Source: Methanoculleus sp. (GTDB lineage: Archaea; Halobacteriota; Methanomicrobia; Methanomicrobiales; Methanoculleaceae). From it: DNA of 64,000 nt. Each line of letters starts with the position of its first letter. The stretch's first letter is position 1. The position numbers were made by a program, and so were the translations under genes. Shown piece by piece: positions 42,274 to 51,003 of the stretch. The DNA lies in assembly GCA_018433835.1 (NCBI GenBank), contig JAHDQM010000047.1:1-64000 (forward strand), given 5' to 3'. The notes under the pieces were generated by a model, which saw only the letters and a list, made by a program, of their open reading frames with translations, ran no database searches and was not told the origin of the DNA.

Positions 42274-42690
42274 TCAGATCTCTCCGGGTACGAGTGCGAA
42301 GAGTTTCCTCCTCAGGTCGAGAGCACCTCCCAGTAAAGCACTCTCATCCTGCAGAACGAAATCGTTCCAATTTTCCTCAAATTCGTCAATAATGTCCTTC
42401 AACCCTTCAGAGAGATCGGGGGCGACAACCAGCAGTCGATACTCGTGATTATACAGGATATATTCCCCTTCATCCATCTCAACCGAGATCTCGATAGGGT
42501 GCTTGAGTTCCCGGATAACTCCCTGGACCCTGACATGAATAAGAGGAATTCGCCATGGGGGCTGCTCTGTTTGCGCCAGGGAGGCCAACCTGGAGATAAG
42601 ATCGCTATAGGTCTCACGGGGATGTATCTTGAGGTGGTTGAGTCGATCCTTTACCTCTGTTGCGATCTTGATTGATGTCATCTCTGACAT
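42274..42690 (-). CDS. Ribbon-helix-helix antitoxin-like protein
   Basis: A 138-residue protein. The N-terminal RHH DNA-binding segment reads MTSIKIATEVKDRLNHLKIH and continues PRETYSDLISRL, typical of archaeal VapB-like antitoxins. The C-terminal domain of about 90 residues is beta-rich and acidic, ending ALLGGALDLRRKLFALVPG. ATG 42690 or 42681 may be used. A TATA box and a 7+10+7 palindrome lie directly upstream. It pairs with the HicA-like gene two bases downstream. Confidence 0.65.
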   Translation of the reverse strand: MSEMTSIKIATEVKDRLNHLKIHPRETYSDLISRLASLAQTEQPPWRIPLIHVRVQGVIRELKHPIEISVEMDEGEYILYNHEYRLLVVAPDLSEGLKDIIDEFEENWNDFVLQDESALLGGALDLRRKLFALVPGEI

Positions 42691-42714
42691 ACTACCGGGT
42701 ACCACCACGGTAGT
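42691..42714. promoter_or_regulatory. Palindromic operator of the RHH module
   Basis: ACTACCG and CGGTAGT flank ten bases that include GGTACC. On the minus strand the motif begins right after a TATA box (GGATATATACT, about 42711-42721) and ends at the first base before ATG 42690. RHH antitoxins usually bind such sites to repress their own operon. Confidence 0.6.
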
Positions 42715-42907
42715 ATATATCCGGTTCGATCACAGGTACCTCATGCTCGGGCACCAGAGAATCAGGAATAGTAACTGTCCGAGGAGCCCGGATGATCCTC
42801 ACGCGGGAGGCAGACGACCAGCCCGATCCGGCCCCCGCCGCGGGAAACGTTAATGCAAGAGCGATCCCATCTAGAACTACGGGCACGCCCCGGGAAGGTG
42901 AGGGCGA

Positions 42908-43294
42908 GTGAATCGTTCTGTCCAGCATGCGTTTGAGCGGATGAAAACCATCGAGGGGTTCGAGAAGGTCCGCTTCGTCATACTCTACGGCTCCGTCGCC
43001 GAAGAGCGGGCGAGGATGCGATCGGACATCGATCTCTGTATCTATTACGACGGGGACCGCGAGGAGGCAGCCCGGTTCAGGTTTGCGGTGCTCTCAGAAC
43101 TTGCCGACGACCGCTACGACATCCAGATCTTCTCTTTTCTGCCGCTCTATGTCCGGACGGAAGTCCTCCGCGGAAAGGTGATCTATTGTCCCGACGAGCG
43201 GTTTCTCTACGACGTCGCATATCAGACGATCCGGGAATTCGACGATTTCAAACACCGGTTGTACGACTACATCGGCAAGGAGGCGATGGTGTGA
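42908..43294 (+). CDS. mntA: MntA-type nucleotidyltransferase antitoxin
   Basis: A 128-residue minimal nucleotidyltransferase. The active site GSVAEERARMRSDID is complete (Gly28, Ser29, Asp40, Asp42). In MntA-HepT modules this enzyme AMPylates a Tyr next to the HepT catalytic site and so inactivates the toxin. The start is GTG 42908 with GGTGAGGG upstream. The stop overlaps the GTG of the next gene (GTGA), so the two are coupled. Confidence 0.85.
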   Translation: MNRSVQHAFERMKTIEGFEKVRFVILYGSVAEERARMRSDIDLCIYYDGDREEAARFRFAVLSELADDRYDIQIFSFLPLYVRTEVLRGKVIYCPDERFLYDVAYQTIREFDDFKHRLYDYIGKEAMV

Positions 43295-43731
43295 CGCGCA
43301 GGGTCCGGGATGCGGCAATCCGTATCAAACTCCAGGAGATGACCGAGAGTGTCGATCTGGTCAAAGAGCACCTCCCCGACTCAGCCGATTCGTTCAGGCA
43401 GCTCGGCATCGTAAAAGACGGTGTGTACAAACGCATCGAGTACGCTGTCGAGAACGTCTTTGATATATGTGCAATTCTGAACGCCGATCTCCAGCTCGGC
43501 GTCCCCGGCACCGATGAGAACATCCTTGATAACCTCGTGCAGCACGGGGCACTCGCCCCGGGGATGCGGCAGAACTTAAAAGCGATGAAGGGGTTCCGGA
43601 ACATTGTCGTGCACCGCTACGGGGCAATCGACGATTCGCTTGCCTTCTCAATCCTGGAGGAGCATATCGGCGACTTTGCTCTCTTCAGGCGGGAGGTTGA
43701 ACACTTTCTGCAGTCGGTGAATGAAGGGTGA
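43291..43731 (+). CDS. hepT: HepT-type ribonuclease toxin
   Basis: A 146-residue all-helical DUF86/HepT protein with the complete R-x4-H-x-Y motif (RNIVVHRY; Arg103, His108, Tyr110). The Tyr is the AMPylation target in characterised homologues. The frame is open upstream into mntA, but GTG 43291 in the GTGA overlap is the natural start. It is intact, unlike the truncated HepT at 35990, and belongs to a different subfamily by sequence. Confidence 0.85.
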   Translation: MTRRVRDAAIRIKLQEMTESVDLVKEHLPDSADSFRQLGIVKDGVYKRIEYAVENVFDICAILNADLQLGVPGTDENILDNLVQHGALAPGMRQNLKAMKGFRNIVVHRYGAIDDSLAFSILEEHIGDFALFRREVEHFLQSVNEG

Positions 43732-43845
43732 AAGGGCCATACTGCCCTTCCAGGTTCAACCATACAGAGAAATCGCGGCACGCCCGGGCACCGCAGCACT
43801 CTGGAGGCCCATGAGCCGGTAATCACGGCCAGTCGAAGGGCCCCC

Positions 43846-44580
43846 TCATGCAAGCAGCGCCGCGATGATCCCGGTCAGGAATATTCCGTCGAACGTTCCC
43901 GCTCCTCCGATGCTCGCCGTCGGCGCCCCCAGTTCCGAGATATGGTGGAGATTTAAGAGGTCCGCGCCGATCAGGGTGCCGAGCGTCCCGCTCACGTAGG
44001 CGATGATCACGGCCGCGGCCGGAACGGCGCCTGCGACGGGCGAGAGGATCAGCGCCGCAAAGAGCGCCGCAAGCGGCGGGATAAAGAACGGCGTCGCGAT
44101 CCCGAGCCCCGGCACCGGGCGGGCGACGAGTTTCGTCACGGCGGTCACGACCGCGACCCCGATGAGGGCGAGCCAGAGAAGCAGGTAGCCCCCGCTGAGC
44201 ACGACCGATTCGTAGAGCAGGTAGAGCGATATCGCCACCGGAATAAGGGCGCCGCCGACGTTGACCGCGAGGACCGTCCGCTGCGCCTGCTGTGGAATGC
44301 GGTAGAACCGCCCGTACATCGCGACGTAGCGGTCGTACGCCGGTTCCGCCGGTCGGCTCTCGAGTGTCTTCACCGGGATATTGATGAGACTCCCGATCAG
44401 CGTCAGGAGGAGGAGGAGGAGCGCCTGCCACCAGGAGAACCCGAGCCTCGTGAACGTCGCCCCGATCGCCGAGAGAAAGAGGATCGGAAAGACGATGACG
44501 GCGAGCCCGACGAGAACGAGCAGCCCGAAGAAGATGAGGAGGGCGAGGGGGGAGAAGGGATTGAAGATGACCCGGTCCAT
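43846..44580 (-). CDS. DUF1614 integral membrane protein
   Basis: A 244-residue membrane protein of the DUF1614 family with about seven hydrophobic spans. The conserved C-terminal part reads GTLGTLIGADLLNLHHISEL and GAPTASIGGAGTFDGIFL. Function unknown. ATG 44580 lies 13 bases after GGGAGG; ATG 44601 would overlap that site. It follows the fibrillarin gene in the same direction, probably in the same transcript. Confidence 0.85.
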   Translation of the reverse strand: MDRVIFNPFSPLALLIFFGLLVLVGLAVIVFPILFLSAIGATFTRLGFSWWQALLLLLLTLIGSLINIPVKTLESRPAEPAYDRYVAMYGRFYRIPQQAQRTVLAVNVGGALIPVAISLYLLYESVVLSGGYLLLWLALIGVAVVTAVTKLVARPVPGLGIATPFFIPPLAALFAALILSPVAGAVPAAAVIIAYVSGTLGTLIGADLLNLHHISELGAPTASIGGAGTFDGIFLTGIIAALLA

Positions 44581-44609
44581 GTGAAAGAGTTGCCCTCCCA
44601 TCTAATATA

Positions 44610-45212
44610 CTATTCCCGGCGGGAGCAGACGATCGCGGCGTGATCCCGGTGGTAGGGCTCGAGCCACCGGACGTCCGCGACATCGAGACGCCGCTCGAGA
44701 CCGGCCCGGGCCTCGGCGAGCACCTCGGCCGGGTCCCGCCGGACGTCCACGCTCCGGGTCTTGAGCATCAGGATGAGATGTCCCCCCGGTTTGAGGAAGA
44801 CGAGGTTTTTCTCCGCGATCTCGACCTGGTTGGGCTGTGCTACGTCCTGGTAGACCAGGTCGACCACCTCCATGAACGGCGCATACTCCTCCGGCCGGCT
44901 CGCGTCGGCCATGATCGGAACGATGTTCTTCCTCCGGCGGGCCACCTCGAGGAGATCCTGCATCGGCCGGGGCGCAAACTCCACCGCATAGACGGTCTCG
45001 ACGTAGTCGGCGACGTGCGAGACCGTGGTCCCGTTCGCCGCACCGAGGTAGAGCACACGCATGTCGGGGGTGAGTTCCACCCCGCCGCCGAGGGTGTAGA
45101 GCGCCGCCAGCTTGCTCCGGTAGGGGTCCCAGACCCGGTAGCCCTCAAGCGTCCGCTCCCCGTAGACCCCGCCCTCGCCGGGCGAGACCAGCACGTTCCC
45201 GAGCCGGATCAT
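44610..45212 (-). CDS. flpA: Fibrillarin-like RNA 2'-O-methyltransferase
   Basis: A 200-residue archaeal fibrillarin, the catalytic subunit of the C/D-box small RNP that 2'-O-methylates rRNA and tRNA. SAM-binding motif I is VLYLGAANGTTVSHVAD. DLVYQDVAQPNQ and GGHLILMLKTRSVD hold the catalytic Asp and Lys. The N-terminal domain is short, as usual in archaea. ATG overlaps the nop5 stop (ATGA). Confidence 0.96.
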   Translation of the reverse strand: MIRLGNVLVSPGEGGVYGERTLEGYRVWDPYRSKLAALYTLGGGVELTPDMRVLYLGAANGTTVSHVADYVETVYAVEFAPRPMQDLLEVARRRKNIVPIMADASRPEEYAPFMEVVDLVYQDVAQPNQVEIAEKNLVFLKPGGHLILMLKTRSVDVRRDPAEVLAEARAGLERRLDVADVRWLEPYHRDHAAIVCSRRE

Positions 45213-46069
45213 GCCGCGACCCCCACCTCGTCGATCCGCGCCTGGGCATCCCTGAGGAACTCCGGCACCGCTTCTCCCCGGTAGTAGTCGAGCCGGGCGG
45301 CGATGGCGAGCTTCGCCGCGAGCACCCGGGCCACCCGCCCCCGCACCCCTTTGGGCGCGTTGTGGACCCGCCGGTGCTGGAAGATGATCCCGTGTTTCGG
45401 CGGCGGCGTCCCGCCCCTGAGGTGCGAGAAGAGCGCCCGCTCCGAGCCGAGGACCTGAATGGTGCTCCCGGGCATCCTCGCAAGCGACTCAAGCCCCCCT
45501 GCCCGGGAGAGGAGCCGGGCCGCGACCAGCCCGCCGATGAGGGCGCTCGTATTCGGCAGCACCTCGTCGGCCCGGGCCGAGACCTCCCGCATCAGGCGGC
45601 TCCTCGTCCCGGCGAGCCGCTCGATCTCTTCGGCCACGTCAGATAGACCTCCTCGGGCCCCCTTCCGGATGATCCCGAGCATCTTCTTCGCCGGGAGGGA
45701 GCGGTACTTCCGGGAGAACGACGGGTTCGTGACCTGGTACCACTCCGCGGCACGCTCTGAAAGGAGGTTGATGACGTTGTCGAGCTCGTCGAGCATCCGG
45801 ACCATCTGGAGGAGTTCGACGTCCCGGCCCTGGTAGGAGAGGGCGATCTTTTTCCGGGCAAGGGCGGTGCAGACCGTACGGAGCAGGTCGACGTACTCCT
45901 CCCGGGTCCGGACGACCCCGCAGTCCCGGGCAACCTCCCAATCAATGGGGACAAAAGAATCCATACCGGTGCGGAGCGCGGTCGCCCGCTCTGCGAGCGC
46001 GGCCGGATCGGTACCGGCGGCCCGGCACCCCCCCTCGTCGACGTCTCCGAACCAGTAGCGCTGTAGCAT
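45209..46069 (-). CDS. C/D-box RNP core protein Nop5
   Basis: A 286-residue Nop56/58 homologue that bridges fibrillarin and the L7Ae/guide RNA. The coiled coil covers about residues 80-150, and the NOP domain (about 140-270) includes ALIGGLVAARLLSRAGGLES and HGIIFQHRRVHNAP. The N-terminal fibrillarin-binding domain is abbreviated and the charged C-terminal tail of larger homologues is missing. It is the promoter-proximal gene, with a TATA-like CTTATATC near 46094-46102. Confidence 0.94.
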   Translation of the reverse strand: MLQRYWFGDVDEGGCRAAGTDPAALAERATALRTGMDSFVPIDWEVARDCGVVRTREEYVDLLRTVCTALARKKIALSYQGRDVELLQMVRMLDELDNVINLLSERAAEWYQVTNPSFSRKYRSLPAKKMLGIIRKGARGGLSDVAEEIERLAGTRSRLMREVSARADEVLPNTSALIGGLVAARLLSRAGGLESLARMPGSTIQVLGSERALFSHLRGGTPPPKHGIIFQHRRVHNAPKGVRGRVARVLAAKLAIAARLDYYRGEAVPEFLRDAQARIDEVGVAA

Positions 46070-46150
46070 GGTACGGTATTGGTGCCCGGTTGATATAAGG
46101 GTGAACCGAACGGCAACTGATATCCGGGAGACGCCACATACCCTGCAACC

Positions 46151-47074
46151 ATGCCCTCGCAGGTAGCCGCCTCCCTCCCGGAGTTTTTCGTCGGCATCCT
46201 CCTCCTCGTCAAGGGAGCCGACTTCTTCGTGGGTGGAGGGAGCGGGCTTGCCGCCCGGTACCGGGTCTCACCGGCGCTGATCGGGTTCACCGTCATTGCG
46301 TTGGGGACATCCCTCCCGGAACTCCTGGTGAACCTCCAGGCCGCCGCTGCCGGGGAACCCGACCTCGCGCTCGGGAATGTCCTCGGGAGCACCGTGGCGA
46401 ACATCGCCCTCGTCCTCGCCGTCGTGGCCGTCGTCAACCCGGGGGCGCTCCGGGAAGAGGGAGCGCAGGCAGGGCAGGTCGCCGTGATGCTCGCGGCAGC
46501 CGCCTTCTTTTCGCTCCTCGCCCTCCGTGGGGTCTTCGACCTGCCTGCCGGTATTGCCATGCTCGGGGTCTTCGCCCTTGCCATGGCAGTGCTGTGGCGG
46601 CAGGGCGTGGCCACGGAGGAGACGTTCGAGAGCCAGGGCATCCGCGACTACCTCCTCACCGGCGGAGGGCTTATTGCGGTCATCCTCGGGTCCCGGCTGC
46701 TGGTCGAGTCTGCAACCAGGGTCGCCGTCGCCTTCGGGATCAGCCCGTTCGTCATCGGCGTCAGCCTGGTCGCCGTAGGCACATCGCTCCCGGAACTCGC
46801 CACATCCCTCGTGGCTGCGGTGCGGGGTGCAGGCGGAATATCGGTCGGGAACGTCGTCGGCAGCAACACCTTCAACCTTCTCTTCGTGATGGGATGCGCC
46901 GCGATCGTCCTGCCGATCACGGTGGGCTCATACACCGACGTCCTCGTCATGCTGGGGTTTGTCGCCGCCATCCTGCCGTTCTTCTCTTCCCGGGCGCGGG
47001 TGCGGCGGGGGTGGGGGCTCGCGATGCTCCTCGCGTACGCCGGGTATATCGGCTTGCTCTTCGGGCTTATATGA
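46151..47074 (+). CDS. CaCA-family Na+/Ca2+ exchanger
   Basis: A 307-residue membrane antiporter with the two inverted alpha repeats of the CaCA superfamily: GTSLPELLVNL with GNVLGSTVANI (about 48-90), and GTSLPELATSL with GNVVGSNTFNL (about 210-245). About ten spans. The two Glu of the repeats bind the cations. It is divergent from the nop5 operon and convergent with the TctA-like gene, overlapping its end by eight bases. Confidence 0.93.
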   Translation: MPSQVAASLPEFFVGILLLVKGADFFVGGGSGLAARYRVSPALIGFTVIALGTSLPELLVNLQAAAAGEPDLALGNVLGSTVANIALVLAVVAVVNPGALREEGAQAGQVAVMLAAAAFFSLLALRGVFDLPAGIAMLGVFALAMAVLWRQGVATEETFESQGIRDYLLTGGGLIAVILGSRLLVESATRVAVAFGISPFVIGVSLVAVGTSLPELATSLVAAVRGAGGISVGNVVGSNTFNLLFVMGCAAIVLPITVGSYTDVLVMLGFVAAILPFFSSRARVRRGWGLAMLLAYAGYIGLLFGLI

Positions 47075-48341
47075 TCCCGAAGGAGTAGGCCATCACGGGA
47101 ACCATGATCGCGCCCATGCAGTAGACCCGGCGGATGTTGACCAGAGAGGGAACATAGCCGACCGCCGTTGCGAGCAGAAGGACGAGACCTCCGAACGGGC
47201 CGCAGAGGAAGAGGGAGAGGAGGACGACGAAGGCGATTACGCCGTAGTTGAGCTTCGTAACGTTCACGCCCCCAAACCACCCCGCCGTCGGCGAGAGGAG
47301 GACCGTCAGGAGGTAGGCGCCGACCGCGGCTATCGCGCCCGCAAGGAGAATGGCGGTGGCCGGCGGCATCTCTTCGAGCGCCGATATCGCCGCCATCACC
47401 CCGCTCCGCGTCCGGGATATGGCGTAGAACGCCGCGAGCCCGAGGAAGGCGTTCACGGTGTTCGCGGCGCTGGTCGCAAGGATATACTCCCGGGGATTGG
47501 AGTCGTAGCCGATGACCGAGGTCAGGAGGGCGTTCGCCGTGGCGTTCGAGAGCCCCGGGAGCCAGCCGACGAGTGCGCCGGCGACGGAGCCGAGGAGGGA
47601 ACTCCGCCGGACGGTACCCCGGGGAAGGTCGATACCCGAGAAGTGCTGTGCGGGCATGACCCCGTGCGACGCCTTGAGGAGGACCGCGATCCCGAAGAGC
47701 CCGGAGAGGAGGGGCATCAGCACCCCGGACTCGCCGCCCGCCGGCCAGGCGAGGAAGGAGTAGCCGAGGGCGAAGAGCCCGAGGATCCCCGAGACCGAAA
47801 AGACCCCGAGCGCCCAGCCCGGCGACTCGGAGACGACGATGAGGTAGCCCGCCACCGCGAGGATGACGAGGCCGATACCCCAGTCGATCGCCGGCTGGAG
47901 GGCGGGAAGGACCAGAACGAAAGCCAGCGCGAGCGGGAGGGAGAGGGCGACGCCGGCGGCGCTCCCGAGGGCGGATATCCGGACGGCCTCCTCACCCCGC
48001 CCTTCGAGACAGAGGGCGTGCGCGGGAAGAACCGCAAGCGATGTGTCGGCGTCGGGGATGCCGAGGAAGGTGCTCGGGACGTTATCGAGAAACGTGTGCG
48101 TAACGAGGGTGGAAAACATCGCGGAAGCGACGACTACCGGGTCGAACCAGGCAAGCAGGAGCGCCTGGAGCGAGAGGAGGACCCCTGCGACGGTGTTTGC
48201 GTGGATGCCGGGGACGAGGCCGCTCACGGCGCCGCAGCCGATACCGACGGCGGCCCCGAGCACGATACTGAAGAGCACGTTAACTACCGGTTGGAACAGC
48301 CGGGGATAAACCAACCGAATCGTGTCCCGCGATACAGTCAT
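47067..48341 (-). CDS. DUF112/TctA-like membrane permease
   Basis: A 424-residue integral membrane protein of the DUF112 branch of the TctA (tripartite tricarboxylate transporter large subunit) family. The two related halves start SGLVPGIHANTVAG and VGWLPGLSNATANALL, which are the characteristic GxxPGxxxxT repeats. Archaeal members stand alone, without TctB or TctC, and their substrate is unknown. It is divergent from hemD with only 26 bases between the start codons. Confidence 0.85.
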   Translation of the reverse strand: MTVSRDTIRLVYPRLFQPVVNVLFSIVLGAAVGIGCGAVSGLVPGIHANTVAGVLLSLQALLLAWFDPVVVASAMFSTLVTHTFLDNVPSTFLGIPDADTSLAVLPAHALCLEGRGEEAVRISALGSAAGVALSLPLALAFVLVLPALQPAIDWGIGLVILAVAGYLIVVSESPGWALGVFSVSGILGLFALGYSFLAWPAGGESGVLMPLLSGLFGIAVLLKASHGVMPAQHFSGIDLPRGTVRRSSLLGSVAGALVGWLPGLSNATANALLTSVIGYDSNPREYILATSAANTVNAFLGLAAFYAISRTRSGVMAAISALEEMPPATAILLAGAIAAVGAYLLTVLLSPTAGWFGGVNVTKLNYGVIAFVVLLSLFLCGPFGGLVLLLATAVGYVPSLVNIRRVYCMGAIMVPVMAYSFGII

Positions 48342-48367
48342 ATTCCACCGGGACGAAGGTTGTAACG

Positions 48368-49048
48368 ATGAAGATCGCCATCACCCGGCTCGAGAACAAG
48401 GCGGCGGGCGACCGCGCCCTCTGTGCGACGTATGGTCATGACTGTTACACGGTCTCGCCGCTCCGGGCAGAGTTGCGGCCTGAGCGGGTCGATACGTTCG
48501 TCGAGGCCGTCCACCGCGGCGAGTTCGACTGCCTCTTCTTCTCAAGCGCCCTCCCCGCCGCGATCGTCGGGCCGAAACTCGACCGGTGGCCCCGGGTGAT
48601 CGCCATCGGGCCCAGGACCGCCGAGGTTCTCCGGCGGTCCGGGATCGAGGCGGAGGTCCTTCCCTCGTTCTACTCCCGGGACTTCGTCCCATACCTCGGG
48701 AACTGGCTCCGGGGACGGACGGTCGGGATCCCGCGGGCGGACGTCCCGAACCCAGGCCTCCTTGAGGCGATCGCCGCAGCAGGGGGGACGGTCCGGGAAG
48801 AGCGGGTGTACGCCCTCGTCCCCACGCAGATCGAACTCGCGCTTGACGCCGCCGACGCAGTCCTCTTCACGAGCGCCATGTCCTACCGGGAGGCCCGGTG
48901 GCGGCCCCGCGACGGCCTCCTCCTCGTCGCCATCGGGGATATTACCGCTGAGGCGATGCGGGCCGGCGGGCGCGCCCCGGCGGTCGTCGGGGACGGTTCG
49001 CTTGCAGGAACGCTTCAAGCGCTGAACCGCCACATGGAAGGCAGGTGA
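48368..49048 (+). CDS. hemD: Uroporphyrinogen-III synthase
   Basis: A 226-residue HemD that closes hydroxymethylbilane to uroporphyrinogen III, the precursor of sirohaem, F430 and cobamides. It is a two-domain alpha/beta protein: MKIAITRLENKAAGDRA, FDCLFFSSALPAAIV and AIGPRTAEVLRRSGIEAE in the first, ADAVLFTSAMSYREA and AIGDITAEAMRAGG in the second. The stop overlaps the region of the truB start. This gene order has no obvious functional logic beyond packing. Confidence 0.92.
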   Translation: MKIAITRLENKAAGDRALCATYGHDCYTVSPLRAELRPERVDTFVEAVHRGEFDCLFFSSALPAAIVGPKLDRWPRVIAIGPRTAEVLRRSGIEAEVLPSFYSRDFVPYLGNWLRGRTVGIPRADVPNPGLLEAIAAAGGTVREERVYALVPTQIELALDAADAVLFTSAMSYREARWRPRDGLLLVAIGDITAEAMRAGGRAPAVVGDGSLAGTLQALNRHMEGR

Positions 49049-49053
49049 GACCG

Positions 49054-49965
49054 TTGACCGACCAGGAAGACTACTCCGTCCAGGAATCCGGGATCGTCGT
49101 CGTCGACAAGCCCCGGGGACCGAGCAGCCACCAGGTGACCGCCTGGGTCGGGGATCTCCTCGGGCGGCGGGTGGGCCACGCCGGGACGCTCGACCCGCAG
49201 GTCTCCGGGGTGCTCATCGTCATGTTCGGCGGCGCCGTCCGGCTCGCTCCCGTCCTCCTCTCGCACAACAAGGAGTATGTCTGCCTGATGCGCCTCCACG
49301 GCGACGCATCCCGGGATGATGTGGACCGGGTGGCGAAGGAGTTCACCGGCCGGATCTACCAGCGGCCGCCCAAAAAGAGTGCGGTGAAACGGAACCTCAG
49401 GATACGGAAGATCCAGGAGCTCGAGATCCTGGATATGGAGGGGCGGCTCGTCCTCTTCCGGGTCAGGTGCGACGCCGGGACCTACATCAGGACGCTCTGC
49501 GTCCACATGGGCTACGCGCTCGGTGTCTGCGCCCATATGGAGGAACTCCGGAGGATACGATCGGGATCGTTCGACGAGACCGTCGCCGTAACGCTCCACG
49601 AGCTCGCCGATGCCGCTGCAGCGGCCCGGGAAGGCGACCCCGAACCCCTGCGGGGGATGATCCTCCCACCGGAGGCCGCCGTCGCCGATCTGGCGAAGGT
49701 CGTCGTCCGCGACACCGCGGTCGACGCCGTCTGCCACGGCGCGGTGCTCGCCGGGGTGGGGGTCACGGAGAAGACGGGCGGATTTGCGAAAGGCGATACG
49801 ATCGCGATCGTGACGCAACGCGGCGAGCTCGTGGGCCTCGGGAAGGCCCTCGTCGCTTCGTCGGCGCTGAAACCCGGGGAACCCGGGTTCGTCGTCGCAC
49901 CCACCGCCGTCCTGATGCGGCCCGGCACCTACCCCCGCGGCTGGAAGGCGCACGCGGGGGCATAA
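49054..49965 (+). CDS. truB: tRNA/rRNA pseudouridine synthase Cbf5/TruB
   Basis: A protein of about 303 residues of the Cbf5 family, the catalytic subunit of the H/ACA RNP and also able to make tRNA pseudouridine-55. The catalytic Asp lies in GHAGTLDPQVSGVLIV, and the Tyr/Arg motifs are KEYVCLMRLHG and RCDAGTYIRTL. The PUA domain is C-terminal (about 220-300). I favour TTG 49054, five bases after AGGTGA. GTG 49045 is the alternative, adding three residues and overlapping hemD. In many archaea truB follows cmk; here it is far away. Confidence 0.93.
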   Translation: MTDQEDYSVQESGIVVVDKPRGPSSHQVTAWVGDLLGRRVGHAGTLDPQVSGVLIVMFGGAVRLAPVLLSHNKEYVCLMRLHGDASRDDVDRVAKEFTGRIYQRPPKKSAVKRNLRIRKIQELEILDMEGRLVLFRVRCDAGTYIRTLCVHMGYALGVCAHMEELRRIRSGSFDETVAVTLHELADAAAAAREGDPEPLRGMILPPEAAVADLAKVVVRDTAVDAVCHGAVLAGVGVTEKTGGFAKGDTIAIVTQRGELVGLGKALVASSALKPGEPGFVVAPTAVLMRPGTYPRGWKAHAGA

Positions 49966-50036
49966 GGAGGGGTTGGCGGCCCGTGCCGGGGATATTATTA
50001 ATAGAATATGCCGCCAACTAATGATGCACATTCCGT

Positions 50037-50123
50037 GCTGAGGTAGTCTAGACCGGTAAGGCGCGGGCCTGGAAAGCCCGTGGGGCGTTGAGCCCCTCGG
50101 GAGTTCAAATCTCCCCCTCAGCG
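50037..50123 (+). tRNA. tRNA-Ser (anticodon GGA)
   Basis: A class II tRNA of 87 bases. The acceptor GCTGAGG/CCTCAGC is followed by discriminator G. The anticodon stem CGGGC/GCCCG with loop CTGGAAA gives GGA. The long variable arm is TGGGGCGTTGAGCCCCTC-like. The T loop is TTCAAAT. No CCA is encoded. A TATA-like tract lies near 49991-50010, and TTTT follows the gene. Confidence 0.94.
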
Positions 50124-50293
50124 TTTTACAACAAAGTCGATTCTTTTGTGAGATCTTTCACGGAGGGCGCTTTGCAGCTTCCCGTCGCAACCCTCCGGGT
50201 TGTGCCGTATCGTTTCCACCCTCTAGCGTGAGGCCTCCCCGGTCCGCCCCCCTATGGTTAACATACAGAAAAGCTACCGTGAAGAACGATACC

Positions 50294-50950
50294 ATGAAGA
50301 TCCAGGTGAGCAGGAATGGTCCATACATCGTGACCGGGGGTGTCCCGCTCATGGTGATGGAGATCTCCAACGACGACGAGGGCTACTGCCGTTCATGGCG
50401 GAAGGTGCAGGAGTATCCTCTGCAGGAACAGTATGCCCTGTGCCGCTGCGGGCATTCGAAGAACAAGCCCTTTTGCGACGGGACGCATGCGAAGATCCGC
50501 TTCGACGGTACCGAGACTGCCGGCGATGAACCGTATCTCCAGAGCCCGGCCATCATCAGAGGATCTGAACTGGAACTGGCCGATTATGAAGGGCTCTGCG
50601 CGCACGCACGGTTTTGCTTGCGGGCCGGGGGGATCTGGGACCTCACGAGACGGTCTGACATCCCGGATGCCCGGGACACGGCAATAGACGAAGCGTGTAA
50701 CTGCCCCTCCGGCCGGCTCGTTCTCCGTGACCGAAAGACAGGTGAGACGATCGAGCCCGTTCTTGAAAGATCCGTTGTCGTGATCGAAAATCCAGCCCGG
50801 GGTGAACACGGGCCGCTCTGGGTCCGTGGCGGGGTTCCTGTCGTGTCCGCCGATGGAAAGCCCTACACGGTCAGGAACCGGGTTACCCTCTGCGGATGCG
50901 GGAGATCACGGAATAAACCGTTCTGCGACGGGAGCCATGTTGAAAAGTGA
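50294..50950 (+). CDS. Double CDGSH iron-sulfur protein
   Basis: A 218-residue protein with two CDGSH (NEET-type) [2Fe-2S] sites with 3 Cys and 1 His: Cys50, Cys52, Cys61, His65 (CRCGHSKNKPFCDGTH) and Cys200, Cys202, Cys211, His215 (CGCGRSRNKPFCDGSH). Between them a segment with four more Cys (CAHARFC and, later, CNCPSG) resembles the divergent 4Fe-4S mono-cluster domain often fused to CDGSH. No signal peptide. Possible roles are redox or cluster transfer. ATG 50294 is used; GTG 50279 is possible. It stands alone after tRNA-Ser. Confidence 0.88.
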   Translation: MKIQVSRNGPYIVTGGVPLMVMEISNDDEGYCRSWRKVQEYPLQEQYALCRCGHSKNKPFCDGTHAKIRFDGTETAGDEPYLQSPAIIRGSELELADYEGLCAHARFCLRAGGIWDLTRRSDIPDARDTAIDEACNCPSGRLVLRDRKTGETIEPVLERSVVVIENPARGEHGPLWVRGGVPVVSADGKPYTVRNRVTLCGCGRSRNKPFCDGSHVEK

Positions 50951-51003
50951 GACCCCGAACGTGGCTATGGAACATCACTGAAAAGTGGACCGCCGGGATC
51001 CCC

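Noticed and set aside
46959..48365. A 468-codon frame antisense to the TctA-like permease
   Set aside because: Highly charged, repetitive translation typical of the antisense of a membrane protein.
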